The notes under the pieces were generated by a model. It made no database searches. It worked only from the letters and a program-made list of their open reading frames with translations, and had not been told where the DNA came from. Positions 24,953-34,340 of a DNA stretch of 64,000 nt are shown here, piece after piece. Location: assembly GCA_963832835.1 (NCBI GenBank), contig CAWHVD010000001.1, positions 868,001 through 932,000 on the forward strand, written 5' to 3'. This DNA comes from CAVPKN01 sp963832835 (GTDB taxonomy: Bacteria > Chlamydiota > Chlamydiia > Chlamydiales > JAAKFR01). The position numbers and the translations under genes are program-made. Each line of letters starts with the position of its first letter. The first letter of the stretch is position 1.

Positions 24953-25060
24953 ATTACCTCCAAGTTGTTAAAAATTAAAAGTCTTAGTTAGTTTAGCATA
25001 TAAAAATTAATTTATAATAAAGCTGGTGATTATTTGTCTTTAATAGAGGGGTAGGAGAAA

Positions 25061-25086
25061 ATCCCACTCTCGAACGAGAGTGGGAT
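25061..25086 (-). terminator. Intrinsic terminator after dnaK
   Basis: ATCCCACTCTCG/CGAGAGTGGGAT, a 12-bp perfect stem with a 2-base loop, followed on the minus strand by TTTTCTCC. It lies about 20 bases past the dnaK stop. Confidence 0.75.
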
Positions 25087-25104
25087 AAATGAGAAGTTAG
25101 ATGC

Positions 25105-27027
25105 TTATTTTTTTTCTTCGTCGTTGATCACTTCGACCTCAGCTTCTTCGATCGTGTCCTCACCCTTTGGTGGAGGTTGCTGAGCATGTGGCTCTGCGCC
25201 TGGAGGAGGTACATGACCTGCAGCAGCTTGCATAGCCTCTCCAATTTTTTGGATTTCCTGATCGAGATCATCCCTTGTGGCACGGATCCGATCGATCTGG
25301 CCAGCTTTGATCGCTTCATGAGCGGCATCGATTTTATGTTGGATTGTGGCTGCAAGATCGGCGGGAACCTTGTCTTTGTAGTCTTTGAGCGCTTTTTCTG
25401 CTCGAAAGACAAGAGCCTCGGCTTCGTTTTTCACATCGATCTCTTCTTTGCGTTTCAGATCTTCATCTTTATGTAGCTCGGCATCCTTGACCATTCTTTG
25501 GATCTCATCTTCACGTAGACCCGATTGGGCTTCGATCCGGATTTTTTGTTCTTTTCCGGATGCTTTGTCTTTTGCTGAGACGTGTAGAAGTCCGTTCGCA
25601 TCGATGTCGAAGGCGACCTCAATTTGAGGGGTGCCTCGTGGAGAGGGAGGAATGTCAGTTAGATCAAAACGGCCGATTTCTTTGTTGTCACGAGCCATGG
25701 GACGTTCCCCTTGCAAGACAACAATGGTCACCGCTGGTTGGTTATCACTGGCAGTCGAGAAGATTTGTTTTTTCTGGGTCGGAATGGTTGTGTTGCGCTC
25801 TACTAGTGGAGTCATCACACCGCCGAGTGTTTCGATACCTAACGTGAGTGGAATGACATCGAGCAAAAGGACATCTTTGACGTGTCCTCCCAGTACTCCC
25901 CCCTGGATGGCAGCGCCGATAGCGACCACTTCATCGGGATTAACCCCTTTGTTGGGCTCCTTATTGAAGATACTCTTCACCATCTCCTGTACAGCAGGCA
26001 TACGAGTCATCCCGCCTACGAGCAAGACCTCGTCAATTTTATCAACGTTCAAGCCAGAGTCTTTGATAGCTTTTAAGCATGGTTCTTTTGTGCGGGCAAT
26101 CAGGGCCGCAGTCAAAGATTCGAGCTTGGAGCGTGTCAAAGTAAGTGCCAAGTGTTTAGGTCCACTAGCATCCATGGTGATAAAGGGCTGGTTGATCTCT
26201 GTTGAGGTGACACCGGAAAGCTCGATTTTGGCTTTTTCGGCGGCATCACGCAGGCGTTGCAGAGCCATTTTGTCATGACTGAGATCGATCCCTTGCTCTC
26301 TTTTGAACTCGTCGAGCATCCAATGGATGACGACATTATCAAAATCGTCGCCACCAAGATGAGTATCGCCATTAGTAGACAACACTTCAAAGACACCTTC
26401 GCCAATTTCTAGAATGGAGATATCAAACGTTCCTCCTCCTAGGTCAAAGACGGCAATTTTCTTGTCGCCCCCTTTGTCTAGACCATAAGCCAAAGCAGCT
26501 GCTGTGGGCTCCGGAATGATTCTCTTCACATCAAGACCTGCGATTCTTCCGGCATCTTTGGTCGATGCCCTTTGAGAGTCATTGAAGTAGGCTGGCACAG
26601 TGATGACAGCTTCAGTAACAGGCTCTCCCAGGTAGGCCTCTGCAGTCTCTTTCATCTTGATCAAAATTGCTGCCGCGATTTCCTCGGGGGTAAGCTGTTT
26701 GCCGTCGACTTCAAAAACAACATCGCCCTTGTCGTTAGCAGTCACTTTAAAAGGGACTGTTTTGATTTCAGACTGCACTTCGCCATATTTGCGGCCGATA
26801 AAGCGCTTGGATGAACTGATGGTTCGTTCAGAGTTTGTAACTGCTTGTCGTTTAGCGGGAATGCCTACTAGCCTTTCATTCCCTTTATACGCAACGATAG
26901 AGGGCGTTGTGCGCGTCCCTTCAGCAGAGGCGATCACTTTTGCCTGACCACCTTCCATGACGGCCACGCACGAGTTGGTGGTGCCCAGGTCGATACCGAT
27001 AATTTTACTTTTTTTTGCTTCAGTCAT
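25105..27027 (-). CDS. dnaK: Chaperone DnaK (Hsp70)
   Basis: ATP-driven folding chaperone, 640 residues. IGIDLGTTNSCVAV opens the nucleotide-binding domain, DLGGGTFDISIL is the phosphate 2 motif, GGMTRMPAVQ is near 345, and the inter-domain linker and substrate domain begin at DVLLLDVIPLTLGIE. The acidic tail ends EVEVINDEEKK, close to the EEVD-like end of bacterial DnaK. Third gene of the hrcA-grpE-dnaK operon; its ATG overlaps the grpE stop by 4 bases. Confidence 0.99.
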   Translation of the reverse strand: MTEAKKSKIIGIDLGTTNSCVAVMEGGQAKVIASAEGTRTTPSIVAYKGNERLVGIPAKRQAVTNSERTISSSKRFIGRKYGEVQSEIKTVPFKVTANDKGDVVFEVDGKQLTPEEIAAAILIKMKETAEAYLGEPVTEAVITVPAYFNDSQRASTKDAGRIAGLDVKRIIPEPTAAALAYGLDKGGDKKIAVFDLGGGTFDISILEIGEGVFEVLSTNGDTHLGGDDFDNVVIHWMLDEFKREQGIDLSHDKMALQRLRDAAEKAKIELSGVTSTEINQPFITMDASGPKHLALTLTRSKLESLTAALIARTKEPCLKAIKDSGLNVDKIDEVLLVGGMTRMPAVQEMVKSIFNKEPNKGVNPDEVVAIGAAIQGGVLGGHVKDVLLLDVIPLTLGIETLGGVMTPLVERNTTIPTQKKQIFSTASDNQPAVTIVVLQGERPMARDNKEIGRFDLTDIPPSPRGTPQIEVAFDIDANGLLHVSAKDKASGKEQKIRIEAQSGLREDEIQRMVKDAELHKDEDLKRKEEIDVKNEAEALVFRAEKALKDYKDKVPADLAATIQHKIDAAHEAIKAGQIDRIRATRDDLDQEIQKIGEAMQAAAGHVPPPGAEPHAQQPPPKGEDTIEEAEVEVINDEEKK

Positions 27028-27557
27028 GATGATTGTCCTTGGTCAGTTGGTTCTATTTGTTTCTCTTCGGGAGCTTTCGCCACTTTGACGCGGGCAACAC
27101 GAATGGGCCTTTCACCCATTTTGTAGCCACGGACAAATTCTTCTACTACTACTCCTGGAGGATATTCTGTTGTGGCCATCATCTCGACGGCCTCGTGGAT
27201 ATGGGGATCAAATGGTTTACCCACACTGTGGTATTCTTGTACGCCATGCTGGCTTAGCACCTGTTTGAATTGGCTTAGCAGCATCTCAAAACCGACGGCC
27301 CAATTTTTTACCTCGGGCGACATGCTTTCTGCAAATTGGAGCGCTTTTTCAAAACTATCGATCGGGTGGAGAAATTCGGCTAGCACATTCTCGACGGCGT
27401 ATTGAGTCATTTCTTGCCGTTCTTTTTGCATCCTTTTTCGAGAGTTTTCTGCTTCTGCAAGCATCCGTAGATACTTTTCTTGGCACTCCTTTAATTCTTC
27501 CTGGAGGTTTATTAACGGATCGTTCGGAGTTTCTTCAGATGGTGTAGGTTCGGTCAT
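27024..27557 (-). CDS. grpE: Nucleotide exchange factor GrpE
   Basis: Releases ADP from DnaK. 177 residues: an acidic N-terminus, the long dimerisation helix (LQEELKECQEKYLRMLAEAEN), the conserved FLHPIDSFEKAL, and the C-terminal beta domain containing GVQEYHSVGKPFDPHIHEAV and the ending VRGYKMGERPIRVARVKVAK. It sits 2 bases after hrcA and overlaps dnaK. Confidence 0.98.
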   Translation of the reverse strand: MTEPTPSEETPNDPLINLQEELKECQEKYLRMLAEAENSRKRMQKERQEMTQYAVENVLAEFLHPIDSFEKALQFAESMSPEVKNWAVGFEMLLSQFKQVLSQHGVQEYHSVGKPFDPHIHEAVEMMATTEYPPGVVVEEFVRGYKMGERPIRVARVKVAKAPEEKQIEPTDQGQSS

Positions 27558-27559
27558 AT

Positions 27560-28726
27560 TTAATCCTTAATTTCGATTAACTTTTGGGATTGTTGATCGA
27601 CAATCGCACGCTCTGCAGGTTGCAGTTCTGCAGAGGGGCTACGAGCTTGTCGGAATGTGAGTTTAAATTTCAAGAGCCCACCTGTCAAAGATTGAGAAAT
27701 AGATGCAGAAAAATGCCGCAGAATAGAAAACAGCTTTTTGTACGGCATGCGGCAAGGGCCTAAAATCCCGATGGCTCCCGCTTTCATTTGTCCAATGTAG
27801 TAGGGGATGGCGATCACGGTACACCCTTGAGCAGCTTCAGAGTAGGGGCGCAAATCTTCTCCTATCCAGTAACGAAGCTCACCCTCGCGTACGCAGTCGT
27901 TTAAGAGCAGGCGCATATGGGCCGGATTTTCAAACAGAGAGAGACCTGTTGTGAGAGCGACAGGATCGCTAAATTCGGGATAGGCAAGTAATTGGGAGAA
28001 ACCTGTACGGAAGAGATCTTCGTTGCTGAAGTTAGAATAACGGACAATATAGCGGACCATAATCTCGTTGTAGAAAGCTTGTCCAAGGGCCTCTTCTTCT
28101 AAAGAGAGGTCGCGCGGTTTTGTGTTCCCTTTGATACGCCACTGTAAATAGGATTCGATTCTCTTAAGGGCAAATGAGCTCAGTTTTTGTTTGAGCGGCA
28201 GAACCTCTGTTAAAATTTGGCCAAAATCGGTCACCATAACGCAGAGAACGCGCTCCGGGTCGATGCCCACTAACTTGATGTTCAAGATAAAGTCATGATC
28301 AAAACGGACAGCTGTTAGGAATGTTGCTAAGTGGCAGGCTTCACTAAGCCGCTCTGCGGCTGTTTGTAAGTAGCGCGACAAGTGGCGTGGGCTGGTGTGG
28401 GCGAGATCCTGGAATAAATCTTCCATATCTTGCGCGGGGACTGTCGAGGGGTCGCGGTATTCCCGGGCATAGATCTTTAAAGCTTCATGGGTGGGAATCC
28501 GCCCACCGGAGGAGTGAGGTTGGCGTAAAAATCCTTGAGTTTCAAGCTCAGCAAAGTAATTTCGGATAGTAGCTGAGCTTAAGTGATCAAAGCCGTGTTC
28601 TTTAAGTGTATTTGAACCAATGGGTTTACCCGATTCCAGGTAAAGCTCAACAAGTCCGATTAGAACTTGAAATTCCCTGGTATGTTTTTTGGAGCTTTGA
28701 TGTGGCTTAAAGTTTTCTTGATTCAT
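27560..28726 (-). CDS. hrcA: Heat-inducible transcription repressor HrcA
   Basis: Represses its own operon by binding CIRCE. The N-terminal winged helix (LSSATIRNYFAELETQGFLRQPHSSGGRIPT) is followed by a GAF-like domain (FDHDFILNIKLVGIDPERVLCVM) and the late IGILGPCRMPYKKLFSILRHFS motif. 388 residues is longer than the roughly 340 of Bacillus; chlamydial HrcA is known to have a C-terminal extension, and a basic tail (FRQARSPSAELQPAERAIVDQ) is visible here. Confidence 0.97.
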   Translation of the reverse strand: MNQENFKPHQSSKKHTREFQVLIGLVELYLESGKPIGSNTLKEHGFDHLSSATIRNYFAELETQGFLRQPHSSGGRIPTHEALKIYAREYRDPSTVPAQDMEDLFQDLAHTSPRHLSRYLQTAAERLSEACHLATFLTAVRFDHDFILNIKLVGIDPERVLCVMVTDFGQILTEVLPLKQKLSSFALKRIESYLQWRIKGNTKPRDLSLEEEALGQAFYNEIMVRYIVRYSNFSNEDLFRTGFSQLLAYPEFSDPVALTTGLSLFENPAHMRLLLNDCVREGELRYWIGEDLRPYSEAAQGCTVIAIPYYIGQMKAGAIGILGPCRMPYKKLFSILRHFSASISQSLTGGLLKFKLTFRQARSPSAELQPAERAIVDQQSQKLIEIKD

Positions 28727-28770
28727 TTGAGAGTTAGTATAGGAAAATTCTCCTCTGAGGTCAAGTGATT

Positions 28771-28797
28771 TTAGCAGTCTGGCATTCGGAGTGCTGG
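28771..28797 (-). promoter_or_regulatory. CIRCE operator upstream of hrcA
   Basis: TTAGCAGTC - 9 bases - GAGTGCTGG. The consensus is TTAGCACTC-N9-GAGTGCTAA, so the left arm has one change and the right arm two, with exact spacing. It lies 45 bases before the hrcA ATG and is the expected HrcA binding site for heat-shock control of hrcA-grpE-dnaK. Confidence 0.88.
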
Positions 28798-28894
28798 TTT
28801 TGTGTAAATACTTAATAAAAAGTATCTTATAGATTGAAATCTAAGATAAAACATGATAAAATGTTTATATATTAACGCATAAAAGACTGATTAT

Positions 28895-29287
28895 ATGGCA
28901 GTTCCTGGTATTTCTCCTCATTTATTGGCCGCTGTCTTTATTTCAAACACAGTGCAAGCCCAAGGGATCGCCCCTGCAAAACATACAGACGATTTATTTA
29001 TACTTACCATGGCTACCTACCTGAATACATTGCACAGCATGGTAATGCAGTCATGGCAGCAATTTTCTGAGGCTACAGAAGTTTTATCTGAACAAAATGC
29101 ACACGCTCATCGAGTTCAAGAAGCGAATCATCGTAGACAAGAAGCTAGCCGGCTTGCCGGTCAAGAAAGGCAGATAGAGGCTCTTCACGATTCACCTACA
29201 GAAGCTGTCCACGAAACCGATAAATTCCGTTTTCACCAAGGCATGCACACAGGCGACTCAGACCGCCACCTCAACCTTCCCGTTTAG
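28895..29287 (+). CDS. Small hypothetical protein, mixed hydrophobic and coiled-coil
   Basis: 130 residues, divergent from hrcA. The N-terminal half is moderately hydrophobic and helical (LLAAVFISNTVQ; LFILTMATYLNTLHSMVMQSW). The second half is a charged helix rich in Glu, Gln, Arg and His (VQEANHRRQEASRLAGQERQ) and ends with a short polar tail. There is no clear signal peptide or strong Shine-Dalgarno sequence. The layout recalls small type III secretion translocator or chaperone proteins, but no family is recognised and the resemblance is weak. A-T rich TATATATTAA about 25 bases upstream may hold the -10. Confidence 0.6.
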   Translation: MAVPGISPHLLAAVFISNTVQAQGIAPAKHTDDLFILTMATYLNTLHSMVMQSWQQFSEATEVLSEQNAHAHRVQEANHRRQEASRLAGQERQIEALHDSPTEAVHETDKFRFHQGMHTGDSDRHLNLPV

Positions 29288-29297
29288 GGAAATTCTA

Positions 29298-29375
29298 AAC
29301 ACAGAGGCATGGAGACGCTGAGAAGATCCAAAAAGTAGATTTCTCTACTTCTTTGCTTCTTTGTGCCTCTGTGTT
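29298..29375. terminator. Convergent terminator-like inverted repeat
   Basis: AACACAGAGGCA (29298-29309) and TGCCTCTGTGTT (29364-29375) are exact inverse arms. An inner hairpin AAGTAGA TTTC TCTACTT lies at about 29334-29351. The structure lies between the stops of the 130-residue gene (plus) and proS (minus), and the right arm overlaps the proS stop codon. Confidence 0.55.
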
Positions 29376-31104
29376 AAAAATACCCTTCTTGTTTGATACT
29401 CAAATGGGATTGGGCCCAGGCGAGTAGGTCTGATGGAGGGACCAGTTCCTTCACCCCAAGGCGAGATTCGATTTCGACTTTGCCTTCATTTGTGAAGGAC
29501 TTACCGACGATCAGTTTGTAGGGAATACCGATCAGGTCACTATCTTTCAATTTAAAGCCCAGGCGTAGGTCGCGATCATCCAGAAGGGGCTCGAAGCCTG
29601 CTTTATGCAGTTCATTGTAGATTTTTTCGGCAGTCTCCACAAGAGTAGCATCTTGACCTGATGCAGCGGTGATGAGGATCCTGAAAGGGGCTATAGCCAT
29701 GGGCCAGATGATTCCCTTCTCGTCGTGTTTTTGCTCGATACATGCTGCGGCTGTCCTCCCGACACCGATTCCATAAGTCCCCATCCAAATAGGTTGAGAT
29801 TGCCCCTTTTCATCTTGGAAACTAGCGCCCAGCTTTTCAGTGTATTTGGTGCCAAGATTGAAGATATGGCCTACCTCGATCCCTTTTTGGGTCGTGTAGA
29901 TCCCACCGGGGATGTGGGGGCAACCGTCTCCGGCTTCGGCTTGTAGAAAGTCGTCAAAGGGAGGAAGGGGGAGATCTTGTTTCCAGTTGATATTGATGTC
30001 GTGGACATCATCTTGATTGATTGCAGCAACAAAATTGGTCATTTCTTGTGTTGTATAATCAGCATAAAAGGGGATAGGGCACTCTTGAGGCCCTATAAAA
30101 CCGAATCGAGCTCCTGTTAGCTTCTGCACCTCTTCAGCATTGGCCAGATTAATTTCGAGGGCTCCGAACTTTGCCCCTACCTTTACGTCGTTAATCTGCC
30201 TGTCCCCTCGGATTCCAATAGCAACAAAGGCTTCTCGGTCGGCAAAGATGAGTTTATAGACAATTGTTTTTAAGATCTGTTGCGGATCGACTTTTAGGAA
30301 GGAGGCAAGCTCTTCGATGGTCGTGGTGCCAGGGGTAAGAACGCGCTGTTTCTCTTTGAGAGTTTGAGAGTATGGGTAGGCTGGCGGAATGGCTTTGGTG
30401 GCTTCGACATTAGCGGCATAATCACCACAGACCATGACGAAATCTTCGCCAATATCAGCCTTTACCTGGAATTCTTCCGATTTTCCCGACCCGATTTTCC
30501 CGCCATGGGCTTCTACGATCACAAAATCGAGTCCAAGGCGGTTGAAAATATTGCTGTAGGCGCATCGCATGAGGCCATATTGGTATTCCATGGCCTCTGG
30601 GTTTTGAGAAAACGAATAGCCATCTTTCATCAAAAATTCTTTGCATCGTATGAGGCCAAAGCGGGGACGGATCTCGTCTCTGAATTTGGTGCCGATTTGG
30701 TACAGATTCAAGGGCAGGTCTTTATGGCTTGTCACCCAATTGGTGATGACAGAGACAATGACCTCTTCATGGGTAGGGGCAAGGCAATAGGGGTGCCCTT
30801 CCCTATCTTCGAGGGTATAGAGAAGATTGGCAGAGGTAAAATCTTCCCACCTACCTGTTTGTTTCCAGAGCCCTGCTGGGTGCAGAAAAGGCATGGAGAG
30901 CTCTTGCGCTCCTGCTTGGTCGAGCTCATCGCGAATGATTTCCATGAGCTTTTTAATTACGCGTAGCATCAGAGGAGTGTAGGTATAAATCCCTTTTCCC
31001 AACTTGCGTAGGTACCCTCCTCGTTCGAGGAGTTTATGCGAAATTACATCCGCCTCATGAGGCGCTTCTTTAAACGTGCGAAAGAATAATTTTGAGGTCT
31101 TCAT
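29374..31104 (-). CDS. proS: Prolyl-tRNA synthetase, bacterial type
   Basis: Charges tRNA-Pro. 576 residues. Class II motif 2 region FRDEIRPRFGLIRCKEFLMKD, an inserted YbaK-like editing domain at about 240-380 (IEELASFLKVDPQQILKTIVY), motif 3 GIGVGRTAAACIEQ, and the C-terminal anticodon-binding domain (DDRDLRLGFKLKDSDLIGIPY). In the chlamydial order I recall, proS precedes hrcA; here a small divergent gene lies between them. Confidence 0.98.
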   Translation of the reverse strand: MKTSKLFFRTFKEAPHEADVISHKLLERGGYLRKLGKGIYTYTPLMLRVIKKLMEIIRDELDQAGAQELSMPFLHPAGLWKQTGRWEDFTSANLLYTLEDREGHPYCLAPTHEEVIVSVITNWVTSHKDLPLNLYQIGTKFRDEIRPRFGLIRCKEFLMKDGYSFSQNPEAMEYQYGLMRCAYSNIFNRLGLDFVIVEAHGGKIGSGKSEEFQVKADIGEDFVMVCGDYAANVEATKAIPPAYPYSQTLKEKQRVLTPGTTTIEELASFLKVDPQQILKTIVYKLIFADREAFVAIGIRGDRQINDVKVGAKFGALEINLANAEEVQKLTGARFGFIGPQECPIPFYADYTTQEMTNFVAAINQDDVHDININWKQDLPLPPFDDFLQAEAGDGCPHIPGGIYTTQKGIEVGHIFNLGTKYTEKLGASFQDEKGQSQPIWMGTYGIGVGRTAAACIEQKHDEKGIIWPMAIAPFRILITAASGQDATLVETAEKIYNELHKAGFEPLLDDRDLRLGFKLKDSDLIGIPYKLIVGKSFTNEGKVEIESRLGVKELVPPSDLLAWAQSHLSIKQEGYF

Positions 31105-31278
31105 AAGCCATTTAAACTACCTAAAGGATGTGAAAAAATCTACAAGCTTCAGAGGGTTTGTCTACTTTTCTTAAGAAAATGAGCTGGATTAGTGTCTTAA
31201 GAGGGGCAGCCCAAAATCTTGACTGATTACCGCTTTAATTTTTATATTAATCATAAACAGTTTAAATAAATTTAATAA

Positions 31279-31307
31279 TTGAAATTAACGGTTTAGTAGT
31301 ATATAAT
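31279..31307 (+). promoter_or_regulatory. Promoter of the 932-residue unknown protein gene
   Basis: TTGAAA (31279-31284), exactly 17 bases, TATAAT (31302-31307), 32 bases before the ATG at 31340. The rest of the 235-base gap to proS is AT-rich without further recognisable signals. Confidence 0.65.
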
Positions 31308-31339
31308 TTCTACTATTAATTTTTAATTGGTTGTTTTAT

Positions 31340-34138
31340 ATGTCTAGCATAAACGATGCGTTTGGTTCCAAATTTATCCTTCCAAAAGAGCAGCCTCTAC
31401 CCCCTCCGCATCAATTTACCTCACCTTTAAAGCGACAAGCGATCGACCCTCTAACTTTCCGGGGTAAGGTGGCGTGCGACCTATTTGGAATCAAAAGGCA
31501 AAAAATAGACGAAACTAGAAAATTTGTTGTCTGGACACCCCTAGATCAAGTTCAAGCTGAAAACAGAGAAATGTCACCTTTGCTTCGAGCCCAATTGGCA
31601 GTGATAGAGCATGGGTTGAAATATTCATCTTTGATGACAGATCAAAGGCAAGAGATGGATGCCAAAATAATGCAGATTCTGGATCACAGGAGTTTGTCTG
31701 AGCAGAGCAAGTTGGTCGAATTAGGCATTCTCTACTATTGCCTTGTTACCGGCAAATCCATTTCAACAAGCACAGATTCTTCTTTGCTGACAATGCGCCT
31801 AGAAGCGATTGAAGCTGAGGTTAGGGGATTGAAGGAGAATCACAAATTGCACTTCGACAAGAGACAGGGGCAGATTCTCCCATCGGGCACTACAGCTTAT
31901 TTGCTGCGCACGTTTGCACGGATGATCTTCCCTCCCGATGGTGGGTTTAATTTGGGAGGCTGTTATGCGCTTAAAGCCCTTTTAAACACACGTTTAAACC
32001 TCTTGTTGAAAGAGGAGATGCGCAGCCAAATTTTAAATGTGAGCGACTGTTTGTTAAATGATCCAGAATTCTTGCAGTTATTTCTAGAGCCTTTTGAGCC
32101 GCATCCCTCAATGAAGCTGTTCATTTGTTTAGATTTGAAAATCCCTTTTGCTGAAGAAATGAACTTTGTATATGTCCGTTGGAGCATGCTGACGGCCCTT
32201 TTTTCCGTGATCGGTCAGATCGATGAGGGAAATTGCTATGCTGTGGCCAAAACCATGAACCTTCTGAATGAGGATCCAAAAGTACTGTTGAAGCTTTTAA
32301 TTCAAATTCTTCAAAATGGACACTTTGCTTTTGAGGACACAAAGATCCCCATTCTTCCCCTATTGGAGAGCAGAAGAAATTACGCACCTGCATTTAGATT
32401 GCCAATGACCTCGCAGCAAGCACGTGGGCTTGTGCCGTATGCCGTGGCCTCTGTTGCAACGCAATCTAAGGAAATTACCCCAGATGGTGCGGACGGTGGT
32501 AAGAGGTCTTTGAAGGAATGGATGGAAATCGATTTTTCCGATAACGTTTCTCAAGCCAAAGAGTTTTTTCTTTCCCACAAGCTGAGCTTTTTGCAACAGG
32601 CGCTACTGGCCACCATGCAGTTCGCTTCCCTCAATTCTCTTGATGATGACTCTCCATCTTATAGAGTTATGGTGCTCGGTCGTATCATGAAACAGATTCG
32701 CGAAGCGGGGAAGGACTTCAATCCTGATGTGATCGTTTACGCAGACCCTCTGATATTGCAATTTATGGACAGGTTAAGTCGGGAAGTGAGTAGTCATTTT
32801 TTCCTCATCGATTATACTCACTGGGATCAATCTGTCAAAGAGGATAAGGTAGTTTTTGATTACCACTCAAAGGGATTTGTGTTTAATGGAAATCTTGAAG
32901 ACTATACCCCTTTTAGGCCTACTAGGCGTCTGTTTTATGAATCTATAACTGACAGCTTGTTTGTACCCATCGATAGTTTAACCGGCCTCGGCCAAGCCCT
33001 TATTGAATTGGTCAATGCAAAGACCCTTTCGGGAGACTCGCAGCGTTTAAAAGATTTTCAACACTTTTTGCTTGAGTATTTGCAAGGTGACAATTTTCGG
33101 CAAGAAGTGGCTGAGATCCTGGTCCTGCAAAATCAGAGCAACGGCTCTTTGGGTTGGGAAGAATATTATGCTGCCGACTCATTCTTTTTGCTTCAAGATG
33201 GTGGTGATTGTGAGCATGTGAAAGGATTAGATCTGTCTAAAGGAAAATTTGCAGATATTGAATCCATTTCAGCTTCAGAGCCGGAAGAATTCTTTGTAAA
33301 GCTCTGCACGCTTATGGATGCTAAAATGGGTATTGATGGAGTGCAGTGGGTTGAGGCCGGTCCCCAGCCCCTTGTGATGGCCGGTTCTTCTCGGCATGCT
33401 TTTAATCTGACTCCGTGGAATTTTCAAAAATTTTGGAAAAATCCGTCAAATTTAATCAAAAAAAATTTGATCTCCCCAGGAGCCTGTTTAGCAAAGCAAC
33501 CTTTAAGTTATGAGCAGATTGATAGCATCTTGAAATTTCTGTTGGAACCCGAGGAGGCGGAGCAGATCCTGAGCCGGGAGATTCCTCGGAAGGGAATGAC
33601 CGTCTCCGAGTTCAAAGCCAAAATCTGTGTCATCTTAACGGATCTTTCTCTTTCCGATTTGAATGAGGCTATCAATATGGTGGTCCAAGAGTTTGGCTTT
33701 CCAAGCTTAAAGAACCATCTCCCCCGCATCCTCAATAAACTGGGTTTGAATCTTAGCTACTTAGAACGCGAGGAAGTGCTTCATCAGATGGAAAAAAGCC
33801 AGAAGATTGAGTTTTATTTTTCCCCTTTTGAGGCAGCACGTCTGATCCAAAAAGCTCTGCAAATCCGTTCCCCCTCCATTTTTATACCTGTCCGCACGAT
33901 TGAAAACGCTGTACGGAAGTGCCATGGATTTCCATGGATCGTTGAGATAGGCAATCAAAATTGGGTGGATAATCTCTCTGCGTCGCCTAAATACAGCTAT
34001 TTGAGCATGACATATGATGTCTCGATGAATCAGATCGTGTTGTGCAAGGGGGTGAGGGGTAATGAGATGCCCCTCCCACAGGAAAGTCTCCAAGATCTTC
34101 TCAATAAGACCGATATTTATTTCAATAGTCTGCCATAA
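31340..34138 (+). CDS. Large unknown protein, family P member 1 (candidate effector)
   Basis: 932 residues from ATG 31340 (an upstream in-frame TTG is less likely, since all three relatives start ATG TCT). The first 55 residues are Pro-rich and disordered and include SPLKRQA and, 20 residues on, LFGIKRQKIDE, a bipartite NLS-like pair. The rest looks globular and helical. Motifs shared with member 3 are GGFNLGGCYA (Cys208), GNCYAVAK (Cys299), FDYHSKGFVFNG near 515, and RHAFNL (His686) followed by FQKFWKNP. There is no signal peptide or membrane helix. I recognise no family. Conserved Cys plus a HAFNL-type His could indicate a papain-like hydrolase, but the spacing is unusual; this is a guess. 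Confidence 0.8.
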   Translation: MSSINDAFGSKFILPKEQPLPPPHQFTSPLKRQAIDPLTFRGKVACDLFGIKRQKIDETRKFVVWTPLDQVQAENREMSPLLRAQLAVIEHGLKYSSLMTDQRQEMDAKIMQILDHRSLSEQSKLVELGILYYCLVTGKSISTSTDSSLLTMRLEAIEAEVRGLKENHKLHFDKRQGQILPSGTTAYLLRTFARMIFPPDGGFNLGGCYALKALLNTRLNLLLKEEMRSQILNVSDCLLNDPEFLQLFLEPFEPHPSMKLFICLDLKIPFAEEMNFVYVRWSMLTALFSVIGQIDEGNCYAVAKTMNLLNEDPKVLLKLLIQILQNGHFAFEDTKIPILPLLESRRNYAPAFRLPMTSQQARGLVPYAVASVATQSKEITPDGADGGKRSLKEWMEIDFSDNVSQAKEFFLSHKLSFLQQALLATMQFASLNSLDDDSPSYRVMVLGRIMKQIREAGKDFNPDVIVYADPLILQFMDRLSREVSSHFFLIDYTHWDQSVKEDKVVFDYHSKGFVFNGNLEDYTPFRPTRRLFYESITDSLFVPIDSLTGLGQALIELVNAKTLSGDSQRLKDFQHFLLEYLQGDNFRQEVAEILVLQNQSNGSLGWEEYYAADSFFLLQDGGDCEHVKGLDLSKGKFADIESISASEPEEFFVKLCTLMDAKMGIDGVQWVEAGPQPLVMAGSSRHAFNLTPWNFQKFWKNPSNLIKKNLISPGACLAKQPLSYEQIDSILKFLLEPEEAEQILSREIPRKGMTVSEFKAKICVILTDLSLSDLNEAINMVVQEFGFPSLKNHLPRILNKLGLNLSYLEREEVLHQMEKSQKIEFYFSPFEAARLIQKALQIRSPSIFIPVRTIENAVRKCHGFPWIVEIGNQNWVDNLSASPKYSYLSMTYDVSMNQIVLCKGVRGNEMPLPQESLQDLLNKTDIYFNSLP

Positions 34139-34193
34139 AAAAAAAGATTATGTAGATTTTTATGACTGAAAACCAACTACTTATATTTCCTAG

Positions 34194-34270
34194 AGAGGAG
34201 TTCCATAGCCCGCTTTAAGGGTCAAATTTGATGATTTTGGTTCCAGAGGGATTGCAAAACTCCATTTGGG
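34194..34270 (+). repeat. Repeat family G copy
   Basis: CGCTTTAAGGGTCAAATTTG and TGATGATTTTGG, then TTGCAAAACTCCATTTGG. The same two blocks occur, the first inverted, at 50749-50875. It stands in the 200-base gap between two convergent large genes. Confidence 0.55.
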
Positions 34271-34340
34271 GCCTAATACCAAATATCACAAACAATTTGC
34301 ATTTGCAATTCCCTCTGTCTATTCAAGAGATTGAGTCTCT

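Noticed and set aside
25560..26278. Plus-strand open frames up to 215 codons opposite dnaK
   Set aside because: Mirror frames of a highly codon-biased gene; Ser/Pro/Thr-rich translation without any family resemblance.
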